Shown: one piece after another, positions 1 to 8,442 of the stretch
Layout: each line of letters begins with the position of its first letter
Position numbering within the stretch: position 1 is the first letter of the stretch
Source: Pseudovibrio exalbescens DSM 16456
GTDB taxonomy: Bacteria > Pseudomonadota > Alphaproteobacteria > Rhizobiales > Stappiaceae
Assembly: GCF_000422785.1 (NCBI RefSeq)
Contig: NZ_AUGS01000005.1
Location: 362,620 to 426,619 of the forward strand
DNA: 64,000 nt
Reading direction: 5' to 3'
Notes under the pieces: generated by a model
Databases searched by the model: none
Told to the model about the DNA's origin: nothing
The model's input: only the letters and a program-made list of their open reading frames with translations
Program-made: the position numbers and the translations under genes

Positions 1-27
1 TAGACGTCAGATGGGTCATTATTCCTC

Positions 28-1650
28 TCAGGCTACCGCGGTTTTTTCTCTTGGCTGCGATCGGCGTGCCAGCTTTTCTCTATCCACGTCACCGGTATCC
101 AGGCGCGGTAACGACCGGAGGGACAGAATACGATGCGGCAGCATGGCAAGACTCACACGTTCCGCATCCAGATAGGCATAGAACGCATCCACATCCACCG
201 TCGCTCCTTCACTCGGTACCACAGCGACCATCAGTCGAGCGCCCAGTATGTCATCTTCTACCAGAAAAGCGGCTGCTTCGCTCACCCCCGAGAATGCACT
301 GTAGATTATATCAAGGTGTGGTAATTCAGAGGAATCAGGTGCAATGGTTCCTGTTCGCCCCACATTTGTAATGGCCCCGTCTGTGATGGTAACGGGCAAT
401 GTGGTCCGCACGGCACCATCGTCGGTTGTAGTCATACATGGCGCGGCGTCTGGCCAACAGGCGGTAGGCACCATGGCGCCCTCTAACGCCAACAGCGTTT
501 GGTTGGTATCGTCGTGGCGATCCAGATCCAGCAATTTCGGCCCCAAACTATTGCCGGAGGGCGCATGGACCGCCCCCAGCTCCAGATTGTGGGGCAGGGC
601 ATGTGTACCCCGAAGCTTTGCCACGAATCCGAACTCCTCCAGAACATGCAAGTCGATGAAGGTGGAGCGTGTAACGTAAGGTGCCGGCTTGGTGGAGGTT
701 GGCGACCATACAGCGAGAACAGCGGTATCCCAGCCTTGCATGGCTTCATCCAGGTGAGGCGCAAGCGCACCGGGCGCCAGTATGTAGTCTGCATCCACCG
801 TTCTGGCGTGGTCTGTCATGCTGTGCAGCGCAATGGGATGGTGGAGATGGAGCGTACCCTCGCTCAAAAGCCATGGCACCAGGCCTGCGCCAATGCCGGT
901 CATGCCGCACATGACAAAGGGCACCACCAAGCTGCTGTGGGACTTCAACCTTGCTTCCAGAAACGGCATCAGCCCCGCTGAAATCCAGTGATTGTGGCTG
1001 CGGGGCACCGGCGCAGGACCTTCCTTGGTCTGCACCCAGGTCAAGGTGGCGATATGGTTGGCGGCGTTCTTGTCAACGGCGCGGCCCACCTCATCCATCG
1101 CATCGCCGTATTCCTTGACCAGCGGCGACAATTCGAGAACCCCTTCGGGCACAGAGGACCCAAGCCCGAACACAAATTTCAAAGAAAAGTAATCCGCGGC
1201 TGCATCGCGTGCGTCTTCGCCCAGGAACCGGGCTTCCACCCGATCGGCGGTGATGAAGGCCTTCGCACCGACTGTGCTCAAAGCCTTCAGAATCTCGCGA
1301 TGGCGCCAATGCAGGGGGAAGGGGGAGACAATCAAGCCGGCGCGCCAGGCACCGAGCATGGTCAGGAGCGTGTCGACGGTGTTTGGCGCCTGTATCCCAA
1401 TGACACGGTCCGGTTCCAGACCAACGGCAGCGAAAAAGGTCGCGATGCGCGTAATCTCGTCCTCCGCCTCGCGGAAGGTGACAGCGCGGGGTTTGCCGCC
1501 GGTCCATTGGGCCCGGTCGGGGGCATCCACCAGCGCCATTTGGTCCGGGTGCGTCTGTGCGGCCCGTTTGACCAGCGCATCAAGGGTAACGGTACCCCAG
1601 ACACCGCTGGTGGTGTAGTGCGAGATGATCGCGTCGCTGCAAAGGATCAT
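28..1650 (-). CDS. Degenerate AMP-binding (ANL superfamily) protein
   Basis: The product (540 residues) has the general length and order of an acyl- or aryl-CoA synthetase of the ANL superfamily: an N-terminal segment beginning TLDALVKRAAQTHPDQMAL, a large central domain and a C-terminal lid domain. The signature motifs are decayed. The ATP-binding P-loop (A3, normally Ser/Thr/Gly-rich and ending in PKG) reads WVQTKEGPAPVPRSHNHW around residues 205-222, and the catalytic lysine of motif A10 (normally GK in the last 30 residues) is Asp521 in TGDVDREKL. I therefore doubt ordinary adenylation activity. I chose the ATG at 1650 because GGGGG precedes it by a few bases; an open frame continues upstream to 1797 but overlaps the solute-binding gene. 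That gene ends 20 bases before this start, so the two are probably one transcript. The substrate is unknown. Confidence 0.7.
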   Translation of the reverse strand: MILCSDAIISHYTTSGVWGTVTLDALVKRAAQTHPDQMALVDAPDRAQWTGGKPRAVTFREAEDEITRIATFFAAVGLEPDRVIGIQAPNTVDTLLTMLGAWRAGLIVSPFPLHWRHREILKALSTVGAKAFITADRVEARFLGEDARDAAADYFSLKFVFGLGSSVPEGVLELSPLVKEYGDAMDEVGRAVDKNAANHIATLTWVQTKEGPAPVPRSHNHWISAGLMPFLEARLKSHSSLVVPFVMCGMTGIGAGLVPWLLSEGTLHLHHPIALHSMTDHARTVDADYILAPGALAPHLDEAMQGWDTAVLAVWSPTSTKPAPYVTRSTFIDLHVLEEFGFVAKLRGTHALPHNLELGAVHAPSGNSLGPKLLDLDRHDDTNQTLLALEGAMVPTACWPDAAPCMTTTDDGAVRTTLPVTITDGAITNVGRTGTIAPDSSELPHLDIIYSAFSGVSEAAAFLVEDDILGARLMVAVVPSEGATVDVDAFYAYLDAERVSLAMLPHRILSLRSLPRLDTGDVDREKLARRSQPREKTAVA

Positions 1651-1669
1651 TTTTCCCCCGTCAGTGCCC

Positions 1670-3556
1670 TTATTCAGCGGCGGTGGCGGACCACCAATTG
1701 TCGAACTGATGGCCGTAGACCGGTGTTTGTTCCGGATGGTCCAGCGTGGTCCAACGTCCAACCCATTCGGCAGGAACGTGATACAGCGGAATGGCATAGG
1801 CCCCTGAAATCAGGACCCGATCCAACGCCCGTACTGCGGCAACAAAGTCTTCACGGGTTCGCGCGGCAACCATTTCATCAATCAGAGAATCAATTGCAGG
1901 CTCCTTCGCCCCGACGATGTTGCGAGAGCCGGGCAGATCGGCGGCATCCGATGACCAGCGCGCATACTGTTCACCGCCTGGCGATAGGGAGGCGTACCAA
2001 CTGTTGAACAGCATGTCGAAATCGAAGTTGAAACGCCGCTCTTCGAATTGCGAGGCATCTACAGAGCGCACCTGCATCTCAACGCCAATCAATTTCATCG
2101 TGCGTTGGAGAGACAGAGCCACCCGTTCCTCATCCTTGGTCCGCACCAACATCTCAAAGGACAAGGCCTGACCGGTCTGCTTGTTGACCATCTGCCGCCC
2201 CTCTAGAGCATAGCCGGCTTCCTGTAGCAACGAGACCGCTTCGCGCAGTACCGCACGATCCCGACCTGATCCATCCGTCTGCGCAGGTTCCCACGTACCT
2301 GCCATCACGTCAGGGTCGACAACGCCCTCAAAGGGAGCCAGAAGCGCCCGCTCCTTGTCAGATGCTGGCTTGCCAATGGAGGACAACTCGGAATTATCCC
2401 AATAGCCAGCCGTTCGTTCATAAAGACCGCGAAACAGCGTGCGATTGATGAAGTCAAAGTCCAGCAACATGCTGAGAGCGCGGCGCACGCGCTTGTCTTG
2501 GAAATGCGGTCGGCGTGTATTGAATGCCAGACCCAGCATGGGCGCTGGTGTGCCCTTTTCAAACACATCCTTGACTACCTTTCCCTCATTGTAAGCGGGG
2601 AAGTCGAAGCCGGTTTCCCATGTTGCGGGATTGCCAAACGCCAAAGCTTCAACGTCGCCTTTCTTGAAGGCTTCGATCAACGCATTGCGATCGCGGAAAT
2701 AGTCAACGCTGATGGTGTCAAAATTGTCAAAGCCGACTTTAACCGGCAAGTCTTTTGCCCAGTAGTTTGGGTTGCGCTCATAAACAACCCGGCGGCCCGG
2801 ATCTATCTCCTTGAAGGTATAAGGACCGGAACCCACTGGAGGCTCCAGCGTGCTTTGATCAAAGGTCTGCGCATCTGTGTCCGTCTTGGAGTAAATCGGG
2901 GCGAGGGAGATCAGCAGTGGAAGTTCTCGGTCAGTTCCATCCTTGAAGTGGAGCTTGATTGATCGTTCACCGGTGCGCTCGAACTCTGTTATGCGCCCAT
3001 ACCAGTCCGAATAGGGGGGGCGTCCTTTATCACGCATGATCTTGAGCGAGAATTCCACATCTTCCACAGTCACCGGCTTGTCATTGGAGAACTTCGCAGC
3101 TGGATTCAGGCGAAACTCGATCCAATCGCGCGCTTCGGGAAGGCGGACAGCTTCCGCAAGGTGGGCATAAAGCGTGAACGGCTCGTCGTTGGAGCGTAGG
3201 AGAAGACTTTCAAAGATGTTTTGTCCCATCTGACGCTCTTTCATGCCGCGGGCCGATGTCCAGGCTCCCTTGAGAATGAACGGGTTCAGACTGTCGAAGG
3301 TTCCTTGCACGCCGAGCCGGATTCGCCCGCCTTTGGGTGCCTCCGGGTTTGCGTAGGGAAGATGGCTAAACCCTTGTGGTAAGGCGGGTTTTCCGTGCAT
3401 CGCGATTCCATGGGACCAAGGAACAGTTTCTTCTGCATAAGCGCTGGCGCCCATCTCCGTCAGCCCGCCCAGCAGCGCAGCACACATCACCGAGGCAAGC
3501 GCCAGCCTTCCCAGTGCGGTTGCGCGGGTCCGTCGGGAACTGCAGAAAAAAGCCAT
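1670..3556 (-). CDS. Family 5 extracellular solute-binding protein (oligopeptide type, YejA-like)
   Basis: This is a periplasmic binding protein of the peptide/nickel/opine ABC transporter class, SBP family 5, 628 residues. The first 40 residues form a signal peptide: arginines, a hydrophobic stretch, then cleavage near AYAEE. Recognisable segments are YANPEAPKGGRIRLGVQGTF, SLNPF, the VGSGPYTF signature, YERNPNYWAKD, and a C-terminal YAIPLYHVPAEWVGRW. The length and the early YANPEAPKGG segment resemble YejA-type proteins, whose known substrates include microcin C-like peptides and murein fragments; the substrate here is inferred only at the level of peptides. No permease or ATPase gene lies next to it, so it would have to work with components encoded elsewhere. 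An AGGAG ribosome-binding site precedes the ATG. The next gene downstream, the ANL-like gene, is probably co-transcribed. Confidence 0.88.
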   Translation of the reverse strand: MAFFCSSRRTRATALGRLALASVMCAALLGGLTEMGASAYAEETVPWSHGIAMHGKPALPQGFSHLPYANPEAPKGGRIRLGVQGTFDSLNPFILKGAWTSARGMKERQMGQNIFESLLLRSNDEPFTLYAHLAEAVRLPEARDWIEFRLNPAAKFSNDKPVTVEDVEFSLKIMRDKGRPPYSDWYGRITEFERTGERSIKLHFKDGTDRELPLLISLAPIYSKTDTDAQTFDQSTLEPPVGSGPYTFKEIDPGRRVVYERNPNYWAKDLPVKVGFDNFDTISVDYFRDRNALIEAFKKGDVEALAFGNPATWETGFDFPAYNEGKVVKDVFEKGTPAPMLGLAFNTRRPHFQDKRVRRALSMLLDFDFINRTLFRGLYERTAGYWDNSELSSIGKPASDKERALLAPFEGVVDPDVMAGTWEPAQTDGSGRDRAVLREAVSLLQEAGYALEGRQMVNKQTGQALSFEMLVRTKDEERVALSLQRTMKLIGVEMQVRSVDASQFEERRFNFDFDMLFNSWYASLSPGGEQYARWSSDAADLPGSRNIVGAKEPAIDSLIDEMVAARTREDFVAAVRALDRVLISGAYAIPLYHVPAEWVGRWTTLDHPEQTPVYGHQFDNWWSATAAE

Positions 3557-3871
3557 TAAGATTTCTCCTAGGAAACTGTTTAGGATTTATGTTTAATATG
3601 ATTCTGTCACAACACCAGCCCACCGACCTTTGGAAAAGCCCCCATTCACGGGTATTCTATGCCTAGAAATTTGTCTTGGAGATCGTTAAACAGGGGCGAC
3701 TGGCATCCCTCTTCGTGCTTTGGTGCTTAATTCGGCCCATACTTCGGGCGCCCTTTGCGCTGAGAGCCACAACAATCTGGTGGTGGAGAGAGCTTGCCTC
3801 ACAGAATTAACGGTCGCCGATAAGCACTGCTTGCTGGCAAATTCGGTTGCAAACTATTGAGGGAATTTGGA
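3557..3871. other. Intergenic region between two divergent genes
   Basis: These 315 bases separate the solute-binding gene (minus) from the IalB gene (plus) and must hold both promoters. The part at 3560-3680 is AT-rich. I see no open frame, RNA gene or strong hairpin that I can name. Confidence 0.6.
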
Positions 3872-4492
3872 ATGGCCAATCATTTGAAGCGCATTGTTGC
3901 TGGTGGGGCGATGGCTGTTGTGGCCGCACTCGGCCTTTCGACTGCGGCCTCTGCACAGGCTCAGCCGGATGATGCCTGGGTGAAGGTATGTAACACCGAT
4001 CCGAACTCTAAGAAGGAATTCTGCCTCATCACCCAGGAACTGCGTACGGATACCGGCCAGTTCCTCGCTCAGGCAGTTGTACGTGAAGTGACCGGCGAAA
4101 GCCGCAAGCTGCTTCACATTGCCGTGCCTCCCGGAATGCTGATCCAGCCGGGTCTTCGGGTCCAGATCGATGCTGCAAACCCGACGGAAGCAAAATACAC
4201 CATCTGCTTCCCGAATGCGTGTATCGCTGAACTGGTGATTGATGATGCCTTCATCGATTCCATGAAGCGCGGCGCAAAGCTGGTCATCACCACACTGAAT
4301 CAACAGGGCAAGCCGCGCCCGTTCGACATGACGCTTTCCGGCTTCACCCGGGTTTATGACGGTGAGCCGATCAAGCCTGAAGAATTGCAGCGCAAGCAAG
4401 AGCGCCTCCAGTCAGAACTGCAAAAGCGCGCTGAAGAAGCTCGCCAGCGTCTGATCGAGCAGCAGCGCAAAGCCAGCGAGGCTGCTGAGTAA
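3872..4492 (+). CDS. Invasion-associated locus B (IalB) family protein
   Basis: A secreted 206-residue protein of the IalB family, small periplasmic or outer-membrane-associated proteins found throughout alphaproteobacteria. In Bartonella IalB contributes to erythrocyte invasion; in free-living relatives the role is not defined. The sequence starts with a signal peptide (MANHLKRIVAGGAMAVVAAL, cleavage near ASAQA). It contains the family-like segments WVKVCNTDPNSKKEFCLITQ, VPPGMLIQPGLRVQID, CFPNACIAELVID and LNQQGKPRPFDMTLSGF, with four cysteines likely to form disulfides. After the domain, about 40 residues rich in Gln, Arg and Glu (ELQRKQERLQSELQKRAEEA) predict a coiled-coil tail. The ATG at 3872 has GAGGGA eight bases upstream; an in-frame TTG at 3857 is less likely. 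A strong terminator follows. Confidence 0.9.
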   Translation: MANHLKRIVAGGAMAVVAALGLSTAASAQAQPDDAWVKVCNTDPNSKKEFCLITQELRTDTGQFLAQAVVREVTGESRKLLHIAVPPGMLIQPGLRVQIDAANPTEAKYTICFPNACIAELVIDDAFIDSMKRGAKLVITTLNQQGKPRPFDMTLSGFTRVYDGEPIKPEELQRKQERLQSELQKRAEEARQRLIEQQRKASEAAE

Positions 4493-4529
4493 GTCGTCTT
4501 TCACGAAAACTTGCGTGAAGAAGAAATAG

Positions 4530-4565
4530 AAAACGCCGCTCCGGATCAGATCCGGGCGGCGTTTT
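4530..4565 (+). terminator. Rho-independent terminator after the IalB gene
   Basis: AAAACGCCGC at 4530-4539 pairs with GCGGCGTTTT at 4556-4565, and an inner CCGGATC/GATCCGG pairing extends the stem. The A-run on one side and T-run on the other make it usable from both directions, serving the IalB gene (plus) and hspQ (minus), which converge here. Confidence 0.85.
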
Positions 4566-4601
4566 CATTTTGACTCATGGCCGACTGCGCCTTTTTACGT
4601 C

Positions 4602-4934
4602 CTAGTGGATCTCCACATCGCGCGGCACATATTCACCGTTTTCATTCTCATCAAAAATCTCGTCGAGCTGCGGGTGATGAACAGGTTCTCCGCTCTGGTC
4701 TTCTTCCAGATTCTGCTCTGAGACATACGCTATGTATTCGGTCTCGGAATTTTCGGCGAGAAGGTGATAAAACGGCTGATCCTTGTCTGGTCGCACATCT
4801 TCAGGAATGGAGTCGTACCACTCGTCGGTGTTGTCGAAAGTCGGGTCGACATCAAACACAATTCCACGGAATGGGTAGAGCCTGTGCCGTACCACTTGAC
4901 CAATCCGAAACTTTGCCGTTCTTATCTTCTCCAT
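4602..4934 (-). CDS. hspQ: Heat shock protein HspQ (hemimethylated DNA-binding YccV-like fold)
   Basis: A 110-residue cytosolic protein of the HspQ/YccV family. In E. coli HspQ was found to promote degradation of a mutant DnaA protein, and in related bacteria it acts as an enhancer of Lon protease substrates. The core reads KFRIGQVVRHRLYPFRGIVFDVDP, then EWYDSIPEDVRPDKDQPFYHLLAEN and YIAYVSEQNLE, which is the whole family domain. An acidic tail rich in Asp and Glu follows, as is usual in alphaproteobacteria. The frame is open up to an ATG at 4967, but I prefer the ATG at 4934 (MEKIRTAKF) because GTAGG precedes it at normal spacing and because family members begin here. The gene converges on the IalB gene at a shared terminator. 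Confidence 0.9.
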   Translation of the reverse strand: MEKIRTAKFRIGQVVRHRLYPFRGIVFDVDPTFDNTDEWYDSIPEDVRPDKDQPFYHLLAENSETEYIAYVSEQNLEEDQSGEPVHHPQLDEIFDENENGEYVPRDVEIH

Positions 4935-5063
4935 CACAAACCTACTGCTCTGCGCATGCGTCTTCATGCGCTTCAGGGCGCCCTAAAATTCACGAGAAGC
5001 CCTGAAAGTCAAGTCACAAGTCTTCAAGCAACCTGCCAGATCTCTCAGTTGTGCAGGGCGCAC

Positions 5064-5936
5064 CTACTGCCACTTTTTCAGGATCCACATCCATTGGGCG
5101 GGGTCTTCACGAATCCAGCACTCGAACTGGTCATGAATGGCTTGGGTACCATCCAGTGCATCCTGTCTTTTATCAGGCGTGCGCGGGATCTCAACTTCTT
5201 TGCCTTCGATTTCATAGCGAGCCCCCGTTGTACGGCATGCCCGAACTGCAATGACCGGCACTCCGGCGCTTCGGGCCAGATAGGCCGGAATATGTGTTGC
5301 TGTTGCCTTGCGGCCAAAAAAGGTGATTTCGACCCCGCGCCGATCGCGCACGTCAGCGACAAACGCTGTAGAGCCCCCGCCACGTAACGTTGAGATCAGC
5401 TTGTGGGCGGTACGATGACTCTTGCTGAACAACCCGAGCCGATAGATGGGCGCCCGTTTTTTCGACAAGTAGGCATCGGAAAGCGGGTTGGACAGGGCTT
5501 GATAAACCCCCGCAATAGGAAGGTTCTGGGTTTGATTGGGAATACCAACAACCTCCCAGTTTCCGCCATGCATTGTAACAAAAACGCAGCCACGGCCACT
5601 CTGGTGCACTTTTTCAAGCACTTCTGGATTCCGGAAAACAACACGATTTCGGTCCCGTAACAATCTGGGTAGCTGAAGTGTTTCGGCAGCGATACGACCC
5701 AGATTTTCCCACATGTTTCTGATAGTAAAATCCGCTTCCGCCGCGCTCATCTCCGGAAATGCGGCCTGCAAATGAGAAATTGCGCGGGGGTGGCGCTCTG
5801 TCAAAGGCGCAATCCAACGCCACGCCTTACCCATGGCCGCAGAGGCAACGTCCAGGGGCAGGATGGCAAGCAGTTTATCCGCCACAACAAGGCCGAGCCA
5901 CTCGATCCGCGTTTTGAGATTGGTCCAGAATTGCAT
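5064..5936 (-). CDS. Lysophospholipid/lipid A acyltransferase, LpxL/HtrB type
   Basis: A 290-residue inner-membrane acyltransferase of the LpxL/HtrB family, which moves an acyl chain from acyl-ACP onto lipid A or a similar acceptor. The catalytic HX4E motif is intact as HGGNWE (His123 to Glu128). Other family segments are RNMWENLGRIAAETL, GVYQALSNPL (substrate pocket), STAFVADVRDRRGVEITFFGRKA and the C-terminal EDPAQWMWILKKW. A single hydrophobic N-terminal segment (LGLVVADKLLAILPL) anchors it. Which acyl chain and acceptor are used cannot be read from the sequence. It follows hspQ on the same strand about 100 bases away (hspQ is downstream); a joint transcript is possible but not evident. 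Confidence 0.88.
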   Translation of the reverse strand: MQFWTNLKTRIEWLGLVVADKLLAILPLDVASAAMGKAWRWIAPLTERHPRAISHLQAAFPEMSAAEADFTIRNMWENLGRIAAETLQLPRLLRDRNRVVFRNPEVLEKVHQSGRGCVFVTMHGGNWEVVGIPNQTQNLPIAGVYQALSNPLSDAYLSKKRAPIYRLGLFSKSHRTAHKLISTLRGGGSTAFVADVRDRRGVEITFFGRKATATHIPAYLARSAGVPVIAVRACRTTGARYEIEGKEVEIPRTPDKRQDALDGTQAIHDQFECWIREDPAQWMWILKKWQ

Positions 5937-6130
5937 TGAAACATGGAGTCCGAAGTTTGTGTCGGGCTGCTCCTACAGCGTTACAAGGCCAATGGCAACC
6001 AATTGACGTGAAAGAGCGTTCCCGATAAGGCAGTTTGCTTAGCCAATCAGTTAGATAAAGGCAATATAGTCCGTTTAAAAATCGACCGCCGTCGGCCCAC
6101 AGGGAGAGCAGTGTCGCTGCTCAGCTTTTC

Positions 6131-7078
6131 ATGCTCAATGTACTCAACTTGGCCTTGCCGTTTTTCCTGCTTATTTTCATTGGCTACGTCTCAGGAAAGC
6201 GGGTCAAACTACCTCAGGAAGGGCTGGCGTGGATCAACTTCTTCGTGTTGTATATTGCCTTGCCGGCGTTGTTCTTTCAGCTTCTTTCCGAAACTCCGCT
6301 TGAAGAACTGGCAACGTTTGATTTTGTGGCGGGTACTACGGCGGCCACCTTCATCGCTTTTGTCCTGTCCTTTGTCGCGGGTAAGGTGCTGGCCAAAACC
6401 GAGGTCAATGCGGCAACGGTGCAAGCGTTGGTCGGCAGCTACTCCAACATCGGCTACATGGGGCCCGGGGTAACGCTAGCTGTGCTGGGGGCCTCGGCGA
6501 CCGTACCCACCGCGTTGATCCTGTGTTTTGACACGATCCTGCTGTTCATACTGGTGCCGATGATGATGTCGCTGGGGGGCACGGCGCGGCAGCCAGCGCA
6601 TGTTGTTGTGAGACAGGTCCTATTTCGCATTGCAACCCACCCGTTCATCGTGGCGGTATTTGCGGGCATTCTGGCTGCAGCGGTCGAGTTTCAGCCCCCG
6701 GTGGCAATTGACACGTTGCTGACGTATTTGCGCAATGCGGCTGCACCATGTGCCTTGTTTGCCATGGGGGTGACGATTGCCTTGCAACCAGCCCGTCGGC
6801 GGGCGGCGGAACTCCCCGTTCTTCTGGTGATCAAGCTGGTCCTGCATCCGGTGCTGGTTTATTTCATTCTCACCAGCATCGGCGGTTTTCAAGACAAGTG
6901 GGTCTACACCGGCGTCTTGATGGCCAGCCTGCCGCCAGCAGCTAACGTTTATGTATTGGCTCAGCAATACCACGCCTATGTCGAGCGTGCGTCAACGGCC
7001 GTTTTGATCGGCACCATGGCGTCCGTGCTCACGGTGCCGGTTGTCATTTATCTGATCACGCACGGCTATTTGCTGTAG
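6131..7078 (+). CDS. AEC family transporter (auxin efflux carrier type)
   Basis: A 315-residue inner-membrane protein with about ten hydrophobic segments, beginning NVLNLALPFFLLIFIGYVSG. The layout of two five-helix halves joined by a short polar link is that of the auxin efflux carrier (AEC) family. Conserved-type stretches include GSYSNIGYMGPGVTLAVLG in the first half and NAAAPCALFAMGVTIAL and LMASLPPAANVYVLAQQY in the second. Bacterial members export or import small organic acids such as malate or malonate; the substrate here is unknown. The ribosome-binding site is weak. The last 23 bases of the frame overlap the end of the convergent UbiH-type gene. Confidence 0.88.
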   Translation: MLNVLNLALPFFLLIFIGYVSGKRVKLPQEGLAWINFFVLYIALPALFFQLLSETPLEELATFDFVAGTTAATFIAFVLSFVAGKVLAKTEVNAATVQALVGSYSNIGYMGPGVTLAVLGASATVPTALILCFDTILLFILVPMMMSLGGTARQPAHVVVRQVLFRIATHPFIVAVFAGILAAAVEFQPPVAIDTLLTYLRNAAAPCALFAMGVTIALQPARRRAAELPVLLVIKLVLHPVLVYFILTSIGGFQDKWVYTGVLMASLPPAANVYVLAQQYHAYVERASTAVLIGTMASVLTVPVVIYLITHGYLL

Positions 7079-8285
7079 GGGCGGTGCGGCGCATCAGTCT
7101 TGGCAGCAGAAATGTTGGCGCAATGCCTTCACGCATCAACAAGCGGCGCACGGGGCCTAGAGTTGATGCGGTATAAAGGCCAATGGACCGCAGCACCTGA
7201 ATAGGCAAAGCACTAGTGAGCAAGGAGCGGTTCAACAGATCCACGGCATTGGTGCGTGAGTTGATATCGCTCCAGCGCTGTCGCTCATAGCTTGCGAGCA
7301 CATCGTCGCCGCCGGGATCCTGATGATGGGCTTTGGCCTTGCCTGCCAGGTCTGCGATCACCGCAATGTCTCGCAATGAAAGGTTGAGCCCCTGGGCGCC
7401 AATGGGAGGGAAGGCATGGGCCGCTTCCCCCACCAGAACGGAACGATTGCCGCTGAGCCGTTTTGCCTTCAGACCGGACATGGGGTAGACCTGACGCTCA
7501 CTGATCACCTTGAATTTTCCAAGAACAGAGTGCGCGATGTCCTCCAGTTCTCTGGCTAGGGCCTCATCATCCAGCCTGCTGAGGCGTTCAGCCACATCCG
7601 GAGCTTCCACGCAGACCAGCGCGCTCTCGCGGCCGGGCAACGGCACCAGCGTGAAGGGACCTGTTTCGCGATGGAATTCGGTCGAGACGTTATAGTGAGG
7701 CAGGTCATGCGAAAGGTTCATAACCAACGCGGATTGCTTGTAGGCCCACGTGTCCACATCGATACCCGCCGCTTCCCGCACCAACGATTTGCGACCATCA
7801 GCGCCAACAACCAGTTTTGCGGCGAGGGTCTGCCCCCCGGCGAGGGTCAAGGTCGCTTCGGTCGGGCTGGATCGAACTGAGGTGACAGAACCCTCGATAA
7901 ACGTCACATCGCAATTTTCGCCAATCAGTTTTTCAAGGCCACGGTTCAGGTTCTTGTTCAGGATATTGTAGCCAAACGCCGGTAGTTTGAGCTCATGTGC
8001 GTCGAAAGTTGTCTCCCGGGCTCGGATCAGACGGGTCGTCCCATCAATCAATCGCATCTTTTCCAATGCGGTAAAGTCGGCTTCAAGTGCCGCCCAAATG
8101 CCGATGTTCTCGAGGAAATCCTTGGAAGCCGCCATCAGCGCGGTGGTTCGGCTGTCATTCATGTTCGGCGCCGGACCAACGAGTGCAGTTCGCACCCCGC
8201 GCGAGGCAAGGGCGAGGGCGGCAATCATGCCTGCCGGACCGGTTCCGACCACGACGCACTCGAAGGTTTCAGATGGCATTGTCAT
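7056..8285 (-). CDS. UbiH/UbiF/COQ6-type FAD-dependent monooxygenase
   Basis: A 409-residue flavoprotein of the ubiquinone hydroxylase family, which hydroxylates the aromatic ring during ubiquinone synthesis. The order of motifs is typical: the dinucleotide-binding GTGPAGMIAALALASRG near the N terminus, the second FAD motif VVGADGRKSLVREAAGI in the middle, and GEAAHAFPPIGAQGLNLSLRD before the C-terminal third. Which ring position it acts on cannot be told from the sequence alone. I chose the ATG at 8285, which has AGGAG at good spacing; the open frame continues to 8444 but only through non-conserved sequence. The gene ends inside the last codons of the convergent AEC transporter gene. Confidence 0.87.
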   Translation of the reverse strand: MTMPSETFECVVVGTGPAGMIAALALASRGVRTALVGPAPNMNDSRTTALMAASKDFLENIGIWAALEADFTALEKMRLIDGTTRLIRARETTFDAHELKLPAFGYNILNKNLNRGLEKLIGENCDVTFIEGSVTSVRSSPTEATLTLAGGQTLAAKLVVGADGRKSLVREAAGIDVDTWAYKQSALVMNLSHDLPHYNVSTEFHRETGPFTLVPLPGRESALVCVEAPDVAERLSRLDDEALARELEDIAHSVLGKFKVISERQVYPMSGLKAKRLSGNRSVLVGEAAHAFPPIGAQGLNLSLRDIAVIADLAGKAKAHHQDPGGDDVLASYERQRWSDINSRTNAVDLLNRSLLTSALPIQVLRSIGLYTASTLGPVRRLLMREGIAPTFLLPRLMRRTAPTANSRA

Positions 8286-8442
8286 TTTTCCGGCTCCTGG
8301 ACACTCTTGAATCGGATTCAACACTTTAGAAGTTGGATAAATTCTGCGAAAAGACAAGCAGATAACGCCTAACACGCGATTCCACCATCGCACAGTCGCC
8401 ATTCGGGCGTAAAACGTGATCGACAACAGGACAGAAAGAGCC

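Noticed and set aside
988..2007. A 339-codon open frame antisense across the ANL-like and solute-binding genes.
   Set aside because: It crosses the junction of two well-supported genes on the other strand and has no recognisable domain.
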